Shown: one piece after another, positions 1 to 5,782 of the stretch | Numbering within the stretch: the first letter of the stretch is position 1 | Layout of the letters: the number at the start of each line of letters is the position of its first letter | NCBI GenBank assembly: GCA_964580235.1 | Contig: CAZOJY010000132.1 | Span: 1 to 9,051, forward strand | Reading direction: 5' to 3' | Source: G020348385 sp964580235 | GTDB lineage: Bacteria > Acidobacteriota > Aminicenantia > Aminicenantales > Aminicenantaceae | DNA length: 9,051 bases | Position numbers and translations under genes: made by a program | Notes under the pieces: model-generated | Databases searched by the model: none | Told to the model about the DNA's origin: nothing | Seen by the model: the letters and a program-made list of their open reading frames with translations, nothing else

Positions 1-82
1 CTCTCACTATTTTATTACCTGACCCACCCACCATTCGTTTCTTTTTTTTAAAATGTTCACGCAAAGTAGCCTGGATTATTTA

Positions 83-181
83 CCAGCCGAGATTGCTGCA
101 GTGGCGATGCAGTGACCCATGCAGCTGTAGTGAACTACTGCAAATGGGTTACAAAGATGCCAATGTAGTGAGATCGGCTGG
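83..181 (+). other. Long imperfect stem-loop, possible structured RNA or single-stranded DNA hairpin
   Basis: The ends CCAGCCGA (83-90) and TCGGCTGG (174-181) pair perfectly. Inside, 96-106 pairs with 158-168 apart from one G/A mismatch and two G-T wobbles; 112-120 pairs with 144-152 (9 pairs, one wobble); 121-123 pairs with 139-141; and 127-130 (GTAG) pairs with 135-138 (CTAC) around the tetraloop TGAA. Internal loops are at 91-95 with 169-173 and at 107-111 with 153-157. The clear wobble pairs are G-U only if the plus strand is transcribed, which is why that strand is given. No known RNA family is recognised, and it may simply be the core of the surrounding repeat. Confidence 0.5.
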
Positions 182-190
182 CCCAAAGGG

Positions 191-270
191 TAAAAACTGC
201 CAATAATATATATAAATAGATTCTTAATCATAGTTTTATAGAAAGTGGAAAAAAGTATTGGCAGTTTTTA
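191..270 (-). terminator. 15-bp perfect inverted repeat, possible terminator of the GH3-glycosyltransferase unit
   Basis: TAAAAACTGCCAATA (191-205) is the exact reverse complement of 256-270. The 50-nt AT-rich interior can form a smaller hairpin (GATT 219-222 with AATC 226-229, flanked by TATAAA and TTTATA). Read on the minus strand, the arrangement is an A tract, a GC-containing stem and a T tract, beginning 13 nt after the glycosyltransferase stop, as a rho-independent terminator would. The loop is much longer than usual for a terminator, so the sequence may equally be only part of the surrounding palindromic element. The arrangement is symmetric and could act on either strand. Confidence 0.4.
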
Positions 271-283
271 TAAATAATTCAGG

Positions 284-1489
284 CTATTTGTTGTCTTGTT
301 TGACTGCGTCTAACAGCATATCGAAGATATCCGGAACCGCAGCCGTGACTCTATGCCAGTTGGGAATAAGGAGCGAGGTGGAGGGATTCTGCCAAAAGAT
401 CTCCCCGGCCCTTTTGATCCCATCCGCAAACGCCTCCACACATATCGATTCCTCGTGCCGGTCAAACTGAAGCCCGTTAATCGCAGCATCATTCTCGTAC
501 CGGATGACGGTCTCCTGAGCTTCTTTCAGGTAGATGTTGCTCAGCGTTTTGAAAAATCCCAATGAAAATTGCACTCCCTCCAGCGCCAGATTTCTGAAAA
601 TGGATTTGGCAATATCCACGGTCATCTTCAGCACACCCATTTCAGGATCACCGGGATCCAAAGGCTGGTGTTTATGCTCATATGTCTCCGCTATATCCAC
701 CTGGCAGATCCTGTTTGCGGCCACATTCCGGTAAACTTCAGCCAATGTCCCCACTTCCAATCCCCAATCACTCGGGATACGGAGAGCCATGGCCAAATCC
801 CGTCTCATGGCAATCTCACCTGCCAGGGCATACCGGAAACTGTCCATATAGACAAGGAAAGGGAGATATCCCAAAATCTTTTCCAGGGCCCGGATAAAAG
901 GAGTAAAAAACAATCGTGTGGCCCTTCCGTACATTTTGTTGGCGTATCGGCTGTAGAATCCCTTGCAAAATTCATACTCGGAATGCGGTGTCGTCACAGG
1001 ATAACACAACCGGGCAACCATTGCCCGGGTATAGTTCACGATGTCACAATCATGAAAAGCGATCACACGGCTTTTTCCGCCGGCCAGCACATACCCCAAC
1101 GCTATCCAAACCGCTCTCCCTTTTCCTGTAATTCCTGGTGACAAATTGTTTTCATCCAGAGCTTTATATATTTTCTTCATTCTGGGCCCATCATTCCAAA
1201 CTATGCAAAATCTCTTGAAAGAGGAGAAATGGTCTTTAACTTTTTGGAATTGTCCGGTATTCGCCCTATCCAAACATAAAACGATCTGGTTGAAATAGCT
1301 CGTGTTTTTCAAATTCTTCATGATATTTTGAAGGGCTCCGCTGGCAAACTCGCGGTAGAGAGAGGGCAGAATCAAAGCAATCGGTCTTCGTCTCGAAAAT
1401 TCTTTGAGTTCAGCTTCTACCTGTTTTATCTTGGTTTCCCCCAGCTTATGGAATGTGGTAATGACGCCATTTTGGAAATAATCGGACAT
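284..1489 (-). CDS. GpgS-like GT-A glycosyltransferase (probable glucosyl-3-phosphoglycerate synthase family, GT81)
   Basis: This 401-residue cytosolic protein has no signal peptide or convincing membrane segment. GpgS enzymes transfer glucose from a nucleotide sugar to 3-phosphoglycerate, the first step to the osmolyte glucosylglycerate. The features visible in order fit a GT-A fold of that group: a nucleotide-binding start (about 36-75, IALILPSLYRE), GKGRAVW (122-128), a metal-binding HDCDI (146-150, the DxD motif), the acceptor-loop-like ALAGEIA (221-227), DWGLEVGTL (241-249) and YEHKHQPL (270-277), which resembles the conserved His-rich segment of GpgS. It is longer than mycobacterial GpgS (about 300 residues), with extra N- and C-terminal parts. 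The start is backed by AAGGAGG a few bases upstream. It lies 17 nt after the GH3 gene and is probably co-transcribed with it. No partner phosphatase is in the window. A mannosylglycerate-type or other GT2-like activity is possible; the substrate is inferred. Confidence 0.85.
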   Translation of the reverse strand: MSDYFQNGVITTFHKLGETKIKQVEAELKEFSRRRPIALILPSLYREFASGALQNIMKNLKNTSYFNQIVLCLDRANTGQFQKVKDHFSSFKRFCIVWNDGPRMKKIYKALDENNLSPGITGKGRAVWIALGYVLAGGKSRVIAFHDCDIVNYTRAMVARLCYPVTTPHSEYEFCKGFYSRYANKMYGRATRLFFTPFIRALEKILGYLPFLVYMDSFRYALAGEIAMRRDLAMALRIPSDWGLEVGTLAEVYRNVAANRICQVDIAETYEHKHQPLDPGDPEMGVLKMTVDIAKSIFRNLALEGVQFSLGFFKTLSNIYLKEAQETVIRYENDAAINGLQFDRHEESICVEAFADGIKRAGEIFWQNPSTSLLIPNWHRVTAAVPDIFDMLLDAVKQDNK

Positions 1490-1506
1490 CCTCTCCTCCT
1501 TTTATC

Positions 1507-3270
1507 TTATTCTTTGTCTTTTTTCAGGATCTTCAACCCATGGCCTATCGGATAAGCTCCGGGAATAGAGACCGGGAGTTTCCCGACGATATCAATCTCC
1601 CCGAACAGGGCTTTGACTGCTGATCTTTGAGATTCATCTGCGTATCTGTATGCGCAGAGATAGACGTCCACATCTGTAAAATGCCGCAGAAAATACGGAC
1701 TCCCGAAGGAAACCACAACAATGCGCTGATTGCCTTCGGCAAGCTCTCTGATCAGTTGGACTTGCCGGAGATTCAATCCAACGCTTCCTTTTCCCGCCCT
1801 CAAACGCGAAAAAAGGCCTATCACGATGACTTTTGTCTCCTTCGCCTTTTCCACAGCTTCTGCGATAAATTCATCTCCTGTGGAAGGCTCGGCAAAAAAT
1901 TCTATGGCCCGGGGAATTCGCTTTTTCATCTCCCTGATAAATGTCCGGCCGGCAAAATACCCACCCGGATCGCTGCTCAGCGCAAAAACAGCTATCTTCT
2001 GGAATCCGGGAGAAAGGGGCACAACGTCCCCCTCGTTTTTCACGAGTGTCATCGAACTGTCAAAAGTTTTTTCGGCCTGATCAAGATAATCTTTGATACC
2101 GATCCTCCTGTCCAGAGATTCGACATCCACCAACTTTTTTTTGTGGAGGCCCAACCGGGCTTTGGCCTCCAATATTCTCTTCACTGACATATCTATTCTT
2201 GATTCCTGTATCTCTCCATTTCTAACGGCCTGGATGAGAGACTGAATGACGTCTTTCGGGTTTGGAGGAAGCAGGAGCATGTCCACCCCGGCTTTTACGG
2301 CTTTGAGAGCCGCCTCTTCCGGAGAGTACAGAGTCGTTACGCCTCCCATTCCCATAGAATCCGTTACGATGAGTCCCCGGAATCCCATTTCCTCCCTCAG
2401 CAGTCCTGTCAGAATAGGACGAGATAAGGTGGCGGGAAGATCGGGCGTCGGATCAAGAGCCGGAATACGCAGGTGAGCGGTCATGATAGCCTGAACGCCT
2501 GCATCCACAGCCCGCTTGAAAGGATAGAGCTCAACTCTGTTTAAGCGTTCCCGGTCGCCATCGATGGTCGCCAGCACGCTGTGGGAATCCAATTCTGTGT
2601 CTCCGTGCCCCGGAAAATGTTTTGCCGTTGCAATCAGGCCAAAATCCTGGCAGCCCTTTATGAAAGCCTCGGTGATGCGGCTGACCAATTCCGGGTCCTC
2701 TCCGACAGACCGCGTGTTGATGATCGGGTTGTTCGGATTGATGTTGACATCCACCACGGGCGCATAGGTCATATGGATCCCGAGCGCCCTTGCTTCTCTC
2801 GCCGTGATTTTTCCCATGACGTACGCCAGGTTCTCAGAATCGGCCGCCCCCAGAGACATCAAAGGCGGAAAAAGCGTTGCCCCATCGATCTGATTCCCGG
2901 CGCCTCGTTCAAAATCCGAAGCCACAAGGAGGGGGATCTCGGCCAGTTCTTGAAGATGGTTGGTCAATATGGCCGACTCATAAACCTCACCGCCGAATAT
3001 GATCAATCCTCCGATTTTTTGTTTCACAATCAAGGTCTTCAGGTTTTGATAGTATTCGCTGTTCCTGTTGACAAAATTCCCCGAATACCGGCAGGCTACC
3101 ATCTGGCCGATTTTTTCTTCCAATGTCATTGTGTTCCGTGTTTTTTTTGCCCATTTCATTCCTGAAGGCTCCAGGATTAAATCTGGTTTGACAATGACTT
3201 TTGCGCAATGTTCTGCCAGAAGCATTAGAGAAAAAACGATCATAATGAATTTGATCTTTCCAACTGTCAT
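1507..3270 (-). CDS. Exported GH3 beta-N-acetylhexosaminidase, NagZ-like with C-terminal domain
   Basis: The protein has 587 residues from the chosen start. Residues 1-22 are a hydrophobic signal sequence, so it should act in the periplasm or outside the cell. The TIM-barrel domain carries KHFPGHG (217-223) followed by the Asp-x-His dyad (D228, H230) that serves as acid/base in NagZ-type GH3 enzymes, and the nucleophile D304 in VTDSMGMGG. A second alpha/beta domain (about 405-575) makes it resemble the two-domain Bacillus subtilis NagZ rather than the roughly 340-residue cytosolic E. coli enzyme. The expected role is release of terminal N-acetylglucosamine from muropeptides or similar glycans. 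The frame stays open to an ATG at 3342, but that start has no ribosome site and would put 24 odd residues before the signal sequence; the start at 3270 has GGAGG 10 nt upstream. A Cys follows the hydrophobic stretch (AEHC), but not in a proper lipobox. The glycosyltransferase follows after 17 nt. Confidence 0.92.
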   Translation of the reverse strand: MTVGKIKFIMIVFSLMLLAEHCAKVIVKPDLILEPSGMKWAKKTRNTMTLEEKIGQMVACRYSGNFVNRNSEYYQNLKTLIVKQKIGGLIIFGGEVYESAILTNHLQELAEIPLLVASDFERGAGNQIDGATLFPPLMSLGAADSENLAYVMGKITAREARALGIHMTYAPVVDVNINPNNPIINTRSVGEDPELVSRITEAFIKGCQDFGLIATAKHFPGHGDTELDSHSVLATIDGDRERLNRVELYPFKRAVDAGVQAIMTAHLRIPALDPTPDLPATLSRPILTGLLREEMGFRGLIVTDSMGMGGVTTLYSPEEAALKAVKAGVDMLLLPPNPKDVIQSLIQAVRNGEIQESRIDMSVKRILEAKARLGLHKKKLVDVESLDRRIGIKDYLDQAEKTFDSSMTLVKNEGDVVPLSPGFQKIAVFALSSDPGGYFAGRTFIREMKKRIPRAIEFFAEPSTGDEFIAEAVEKAKETKVIVIGLFSRLRAGKGSVGLNLRQVQLIRELAEGNQRIVVVSFGSPYFLRHFTDVDVYLCAYRYADESQRSAVKALFGEIDIVGKLPVSIPGAYPIGHGLKILKKDKE

Positions 3271-3280
3271 TCCGTGTTGT

Positions 3281-3285
3281 CCTCC
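3281..3285 (-). promoter_or_regulatory. Ribosome binding site that sets the GH3 start
   Basis: GGAGG on the minus strand sits 10 nt before the ATG at 3270. The upstream ATG at 3342 has nothing comparable, so the shorter protein with a clean N-terminal signal sequence is preferred. A small GGGGA/TCCCC inverted repeat (3287-3303) lies just upstream and could affect initiation, but it is too short to call a regulatory element. Confidence 0.65.
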
Positions 3286-3413
3286 CTGTGGGGAGATTAG
3301 ATCCCCAATGGCGCTGCAGGCAAACCTGGTGTTTTTTTCCATTAGAGCTTATCCACGCAAAATAAAAGCGAACCTTAAAAAATTTGATTTTTGTGAACAG
3401 GCGTCCGGAATCA

Positions 3414-4739
3414 TTATCCTATTATATACCTAAGCACGAATAAGGCCGAAAACAGATAGATAATCCAGTGGACCTCTCTGCCTTTCCCCGCAGCCAGTTT
3501 GAGAAGAGAATAAGAAATAAAACCAAATGCGATTCCCTCGGTGATGTTGAGGGTCAAGGGCATGATGACGATGGCCAAAAAAGCAGGGATGGCTTCTGTG
3601 ATGTTATCCCATTTGATGCGGCTCACGCATGTCATCATTAAAAATCCGACGATGATCAATGGGGGAGCGATTACGGGCCGGAGCTGCAGGCCTTCATACT
3701 CATACAGGCCGGAAATCATAGACGCCAGCGGGCTGAAAAACAACGCGACCAGAAAAAGGAAGGCGGTAAACATATTGGCCAAACCCGTCCTTGCACCCTG
3801 GACAACACCTGCAGCGCTTTCGATATAAGTGCTCACGGTCGATGTTCCGAGCAGTGCGCCGCTCACCGTCCCCACAGCATCGGAAAACATGGCCTGGTCC
3901 GCTCTCGGGAGCCTGCCATCTTTAAGGAAACCAGCTTTTCCGCTCACCCCGATCAAGGTGCCTATCGTATCAAAAAGGTCGAGGAAAAAAAACACAAAAA
4001 CAACGGTTATTAAACCCGCCTGGAAAGCTCCGAGTATGTCGAGTCTGAAGAATGTTGGGGCAAGACTCGGTGGTGCTGACAGAATTCCATGATATTTGAC
4101 AACGCCGAGCGGCACACCCAAAACAGCCGCAGCGAGAATCCCTATGAGAATTGCCCCTCGAACCTGCAAGACCATCAGCACCAGAGTCACGACCACGCCA
4201 AACAGGGCAAGACAAACAGGTTTACTCGCCAAATCCCCGATCTTTACCAAAACCGCTGGATCATCTACAACGATTCCTCCAAACTGAAGGCCCACATTGG
4301 CAATCAACAGACCGATCCCGACAGCGATACCATACTTGAGAGAATCGGGAACAGCTTCCACCAATTTCCCCCACACGCGAAACGCGGAAAGAATCAGGAA
4401 GATGGAACCGGAAATAAAAACCGCTCCGAGAGCAACTTCCCAGGAGTATCCCATCGTGCCGCAGACCGTGATGGCAAAAAAAACATTATGGCCCACAGCC
4501 GGCGCAAGAGCAAAAGGATACTTGGCCAGAAGTCCCATCAGGAGTGTCGCCACTGCACTGGAAATACAAGTGGCTACCATCACCGCGCCACTGTCCATCC
4601 CGGCCAGGGAGAGCACAGCGGGCTGGAGAAAGATAATGTAGGACATGGTCATGAAGGTGGTCACTCCTCCCAACATTTCGGTCCGGAAGGATGTGCCGTT
4701 TTCCGTCAGCCTAAAAAAGCGGTCTAGGATTCCCTCCAT
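3414..4739 (-). CDS. NCS2-family purine permease (AzgA-like: hypoxanthine/guanine/adenine)
   Basis: This 441-residue inner-membrane protein consists almost wholly of hydrophobic helices, with the length and order of the AzgA/PbuG branch of the NCS2 nucleobase transporters (proton-coupled purine uptake). Visible landmarks are the N-terminal FFRLTENGTSFRTEMLGG, the first gate region ALAPAVGHNVFFAI (77-90), FLDLFDTIGTLIGV (252-265) and GTSTVSTYIESAAGV (298-312), the last two being hallmark substrate- and proton-site segments of this branch. The first gate reads GHN where the better-known AzgA and PbuG proteins usually read GLN. An in-frame start at 4763 would overlap the end of apt; the ATG at 4739 is preferred because AGGA lies 7 nt before it and the family starts there. 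It follows apt by 13 nt, so uptake and phosphoribosylation of purine bases are probably made together. The exact base transported cannot be told from sequence. Confidence 0.93.
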   Translation of the reverse strand: MEGILDRFFRLTENGTSFRTEMLGGVTTFMTMSYIIFLQPAVLSLAGMDSGAVMVATCISSAVATLLMGLLAKYPFALAPAVGHNVFFAITVCGTMGYSWEVALGAVFISGSIFLILSAFRVWGKLVEAVPDSLKYGIAVGIGLLIANVGLQFGGIVVDDPAVLVKIGDLASKPVCLALFGVVVTLVLMVLQVRGAILIGILAAAVLGVPLGVVKYHGILSAPPSLAPTFFRLDILGAFQAGLITVVFVFFFLDLFDTIGTLIGVSGKAGFLKDGRLPRADQAMFSDAVGTVSGALLGTSTVSTYIESAAGVVQGARTGLANMFTAFLFLVALFFSPLASMISGLYEYEGLQLRPVIAPPLIIVGFLMMTCVSRIKWDNITEAIPAFLAIVIMPLTLNITEGIAFGFISYSLLKLAAGKGREVHWIIYLFSALFVLRYIIG

Positions 4740-4746
4740 CCTGTGT

Positions 4747-4752
4747 TCCTTT
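4747..4752 (-). promoter_or_regulatory. Ribosome binding site that sets the permease start
   Basis: AAAGGA on the minus strand lies 7 nt before the ATG at 4739 and directly after the apt stop codon (4753-4755). It supports the 441-residue form over one that begins 24 nt earlier inside apt. Confidence 0.6.
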
Positions 4753-5289
4753 CTACTTTTCAAATTGAATCAGGGAGAGGATTTCAACCTCCGGATGTGA
4801 TTCTTTTATGAATTCCATTCCTTTCAGAAAACTCAACTCAACCAGGCAGGCAAATCCCACAACCTCTCCCCCCAGTTTTTCAACCAGGTCGATAGCACTG
4901 ACGGTAGAGGAACCGGTCGCGATAAGATCATCTATAATCAGAACTTTCTGTCCTTGGCGCAAACAGTCGGCGTGCATCTCGAAATATTCTACGGCGTACT
5001 CGTTTGGAGCCCTCACACAAACTGTCTTTCCGGGAAGCTTGCCCTGTTTTCTGATGATGGCTAAACCCAGGCCCATTTTGTTCGCCACAGGGGCGGCAAG
5101 CAAAAATCCGCGGGATTCAATGCCCACGATGACTTCGGGTTCTTTCTCTTTGGCCCATGTCGCCATCCTGTCGATGATATAATCAAAACTTGCTGCATCC
5201 TGGATTGCCGGCGTGATGTCTTTGAAGCCGATTCCTGGTTTAGGAAAATCTTTTATTTCACGAATCAGATTTTTTACTCGGGAAATCAT
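4753..5289 (-). CDS. apt: Adenine phosphoribosyltransferase
   Basis: Converts adenine and PRPP to AMP and pyrophosphate in the cytosol (purine salvage). At 178 residues it has the usual family length. It shows the type I phosphoribosyltransferase PRPP loop VLIIDDLIATGSS (116-128, with the paired Asp residues), VGIESRGF (55-62), RKQGKLPG (80-87) in the flexible loop, and the N-terminal FPKPGIGFKDITP that is typical of Apt. The frame can be extended five codons to a TTG at 5304, but the sequence there is itself the ribosome site: GGAGG lies 8 nt before the ATG at 5289. The purine permease begins 13 nt after its stop, giving a two-gene salvage operon. A probable promoter lies at 5401-5430. Confidence 0.97.
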   Translation of the reverse strand: MISRVKNLIREIKDFPKPGIGFKDITPAIQDAASFDYIIDRMATWAKEKEPEVIVGIESRGFLLAAPVANKMGLGLAIIRKQGKLPGKTVCVRAPNEYAVEYFEMHADCLRQGQKVLIIDDLIATGSSTVSAIDLVEKLGGEVVGFACLVELSFLKGMEFIKESHPEVEILSLIQFEK

Positions 5290-5297
5290 GCTGTCGT

Positions 5298-5302
5298 CCT
5301 CC
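5298..5302 (-). promoter_or_regulatory. Ribosome binding site that sets the apt start
   Basis: GGAGG on the minus strand with an 8-nt spacer to the ATG at 5289. It overlaps the codons that a TTG start at 5304 would use, so the longer form can be set aside. Confidence 0.75.
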
Positions 5303-5400
5303 AAACCGTCCCTCGATTACTCATAACAATATTGACGATGATGTGTCTCAAATACTTATCTTGACTTCTGCAGATTCTATAATTTCAATAATCCAAGTTC

Positions 5401-5430
5401 ATTAAATAAAAAACGCTCTCGCCTTGTCAA
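5401..5430 (-). promoter_or_regulatory. Probable sigma70-type promoter of apt and the purine permease
   Basis: On the minus strand a perfect TTGACA (5425-5430) is followed after 18 nt by TTTAAT (5401-5406, five of six to consensus). Transcription would begin near 5393, leaving a leader of about 105 nt before apt. No purine riboswitch core or PurR-type operator is recognised in that leader. Upstream of the promoter, 5431-5570 shows only a short TGTTTA/TAAACA hairpin (5454-5470) and nothing else I can identify. Confidence 0.45.
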
Positions 5431-5572
5431 CCACATTTGCCAAAGCATAAGCATGTTTATTCCGTAAACAATTTCCCTGGAAGTCAGGTGTGCTGATTAG
5501 AAAGCCATACGGCTGCAAAAGCGAATCGGTCGTTGTCTAAACATAGCAGCTGGACAGGAAATAAATATATTA

Positions 5573-5779
5573 ACCTGGATAATGTATAAATTATCCAGGC
5601 TACCCTGAATTATTCATGTACGAGCTTAAAATCAAGGGACACGTTACCGGAAATTAAAGGGACACGTTACCGATTTTGAATAAATCGGTACATGTCCCGA
5701 ATTTCCGGTAACGTGTCCCTTTAATTTCCGGTACATGTTTATGAATAATTCGGGTTAATAAACCTGGATTATTCAGGTA
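5573..5779. repeat. Large nested palindromic repeat cluster (REP/BIME-like)
   Basis: The sequence is close to one long imperfect palindrome. Outer parts: ACCTGGATAAT at the left and its relative at the right (5768-5778), then ACCCTGAATTATTCAT (5602-5617) matching 5741-5755 with one base missing. Left tip: a perfect 10-bp hairpin, CCTGGATAAT (5574-5583) with 5590-5599. Core: GGGACACGTTACCG at 5636-5649 and 5659-5672, the same motif inverted at 5706-5719, and diverged inverted copies at 5686-5698 and 5728-5738. Positions 5645-5672 and 5706-5733 are a perfect 28-bp inverted repeat. The right end is 4 nt from the mscS-like stop. It resembles clustered REP elements, which in other bacteria are spread by RAYT (Y1/HUH) transposases; no such gene is here. 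It may also end or protect the channel transcript. Confidence 0.75.
5669..5689. repeat. Central 8-bp hairpin of the repeat cluster
   Basis: ACCGATTT (5669-5676) and AAATCGGT (5682-5689) pair perfectly around a 5-nt loop, TGAAT. It is the symmetry centre of one of the two pairing registers of the cluster. It has no T tract, so it is not called a terminator by itself. Confidence 0.6.
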
Positions 5780-5782
5780 AAT

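Larger units (their letters stand above)
67..286. repeat. 220-bp MITE-like element with 16-bp terminal inverted repeats and two nested palindromes
   Basis: The left end TAGCCTGGATTATTTA (67-82) and the right end (271-286, which reads TAGCCTGAATTATTTA on the minus strand) are inverted repeats matching at 15 of 16 positions. Between them lie two further palindromes, 83-181 and 191-270, so almost the whole segment is self-complementary. The outermost TAG of the right end is exactly the stop codon of the glycosyltransferase gene. A near-copy of the 16-mer occurs at 5587-5602. No open frame inside it looks like a gene. Size, terminal repeats and lack of coding capacity suit a MITE or REP-derived element; movement is inferred, because no target-site duplication is obvious and only one complete copy is present here. 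Confidence 0.6.

Noticed and set aside
83..181. Integron attC site
   Set aside because: It is an imperfect hairpin of the right size, but lacks the GTTRRRY and RYYYAAC core ends, and no integrase or gene cassette is nearby.
569..1141. 190-codon open frame on the plus strand opposite the glycosyltransferase gene
   Set aside because: It lies wholly antisense to a well-supported gene, its translation is rich in His, Cys and Pro with no family resemblance, and it has no convincing ribosome site. The same applies to the long plus-strand frames at 1627-2187, 2581-3165 and 4089-4727.
3196..3210. Lipoprotein lipobox in the GH3 protein (LLAEHC)
   Set aside because: The residues just before the Cys are Glu and His, which do not fit the small-residue rule of a lipobox; ordinary signal peptidase cleavage or an anchor is more likely.
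3271..3342. N-terminal extension of the GH3 protein to the ATG at 3342
   Set aside because: No ribosome site at 3342, and the extra 24 residues would precede a normal signal sequence; the ATG at 3270 has GGAGG.
3378..3392. AAAAAT/ATTTTT hairpin after the permease gene as a terminator
   Set aside because: The stem is only six A-T pairs with a 3-nt loop; without GC pairs it would hardly form a functional terminator.
5361..5383. Plus-strand promoter TTGACT / TATAAT
   Set aside because: The boxes are only 11 nt apart, too close for a sigma70 promoter, and no plus-strand gene follows.
5290..5400. Purine riboswitch upstream of apt
   Set aside because: The conserved junction sequences and two-loop layout of that family are not present.
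5431..5570. tRNA or small RNA gene in the gap
   Set aside because: No cloverleaf, no T-loop GTTCRANYC sequence, and only one 6-bp hairpin at 5454-5470.
5636..5733. CRISPR array
   Set aside because: Only two direct copies with a 9-bp gap between the 14-bp cores, no spacers of regular length, and the other copies are inverted.
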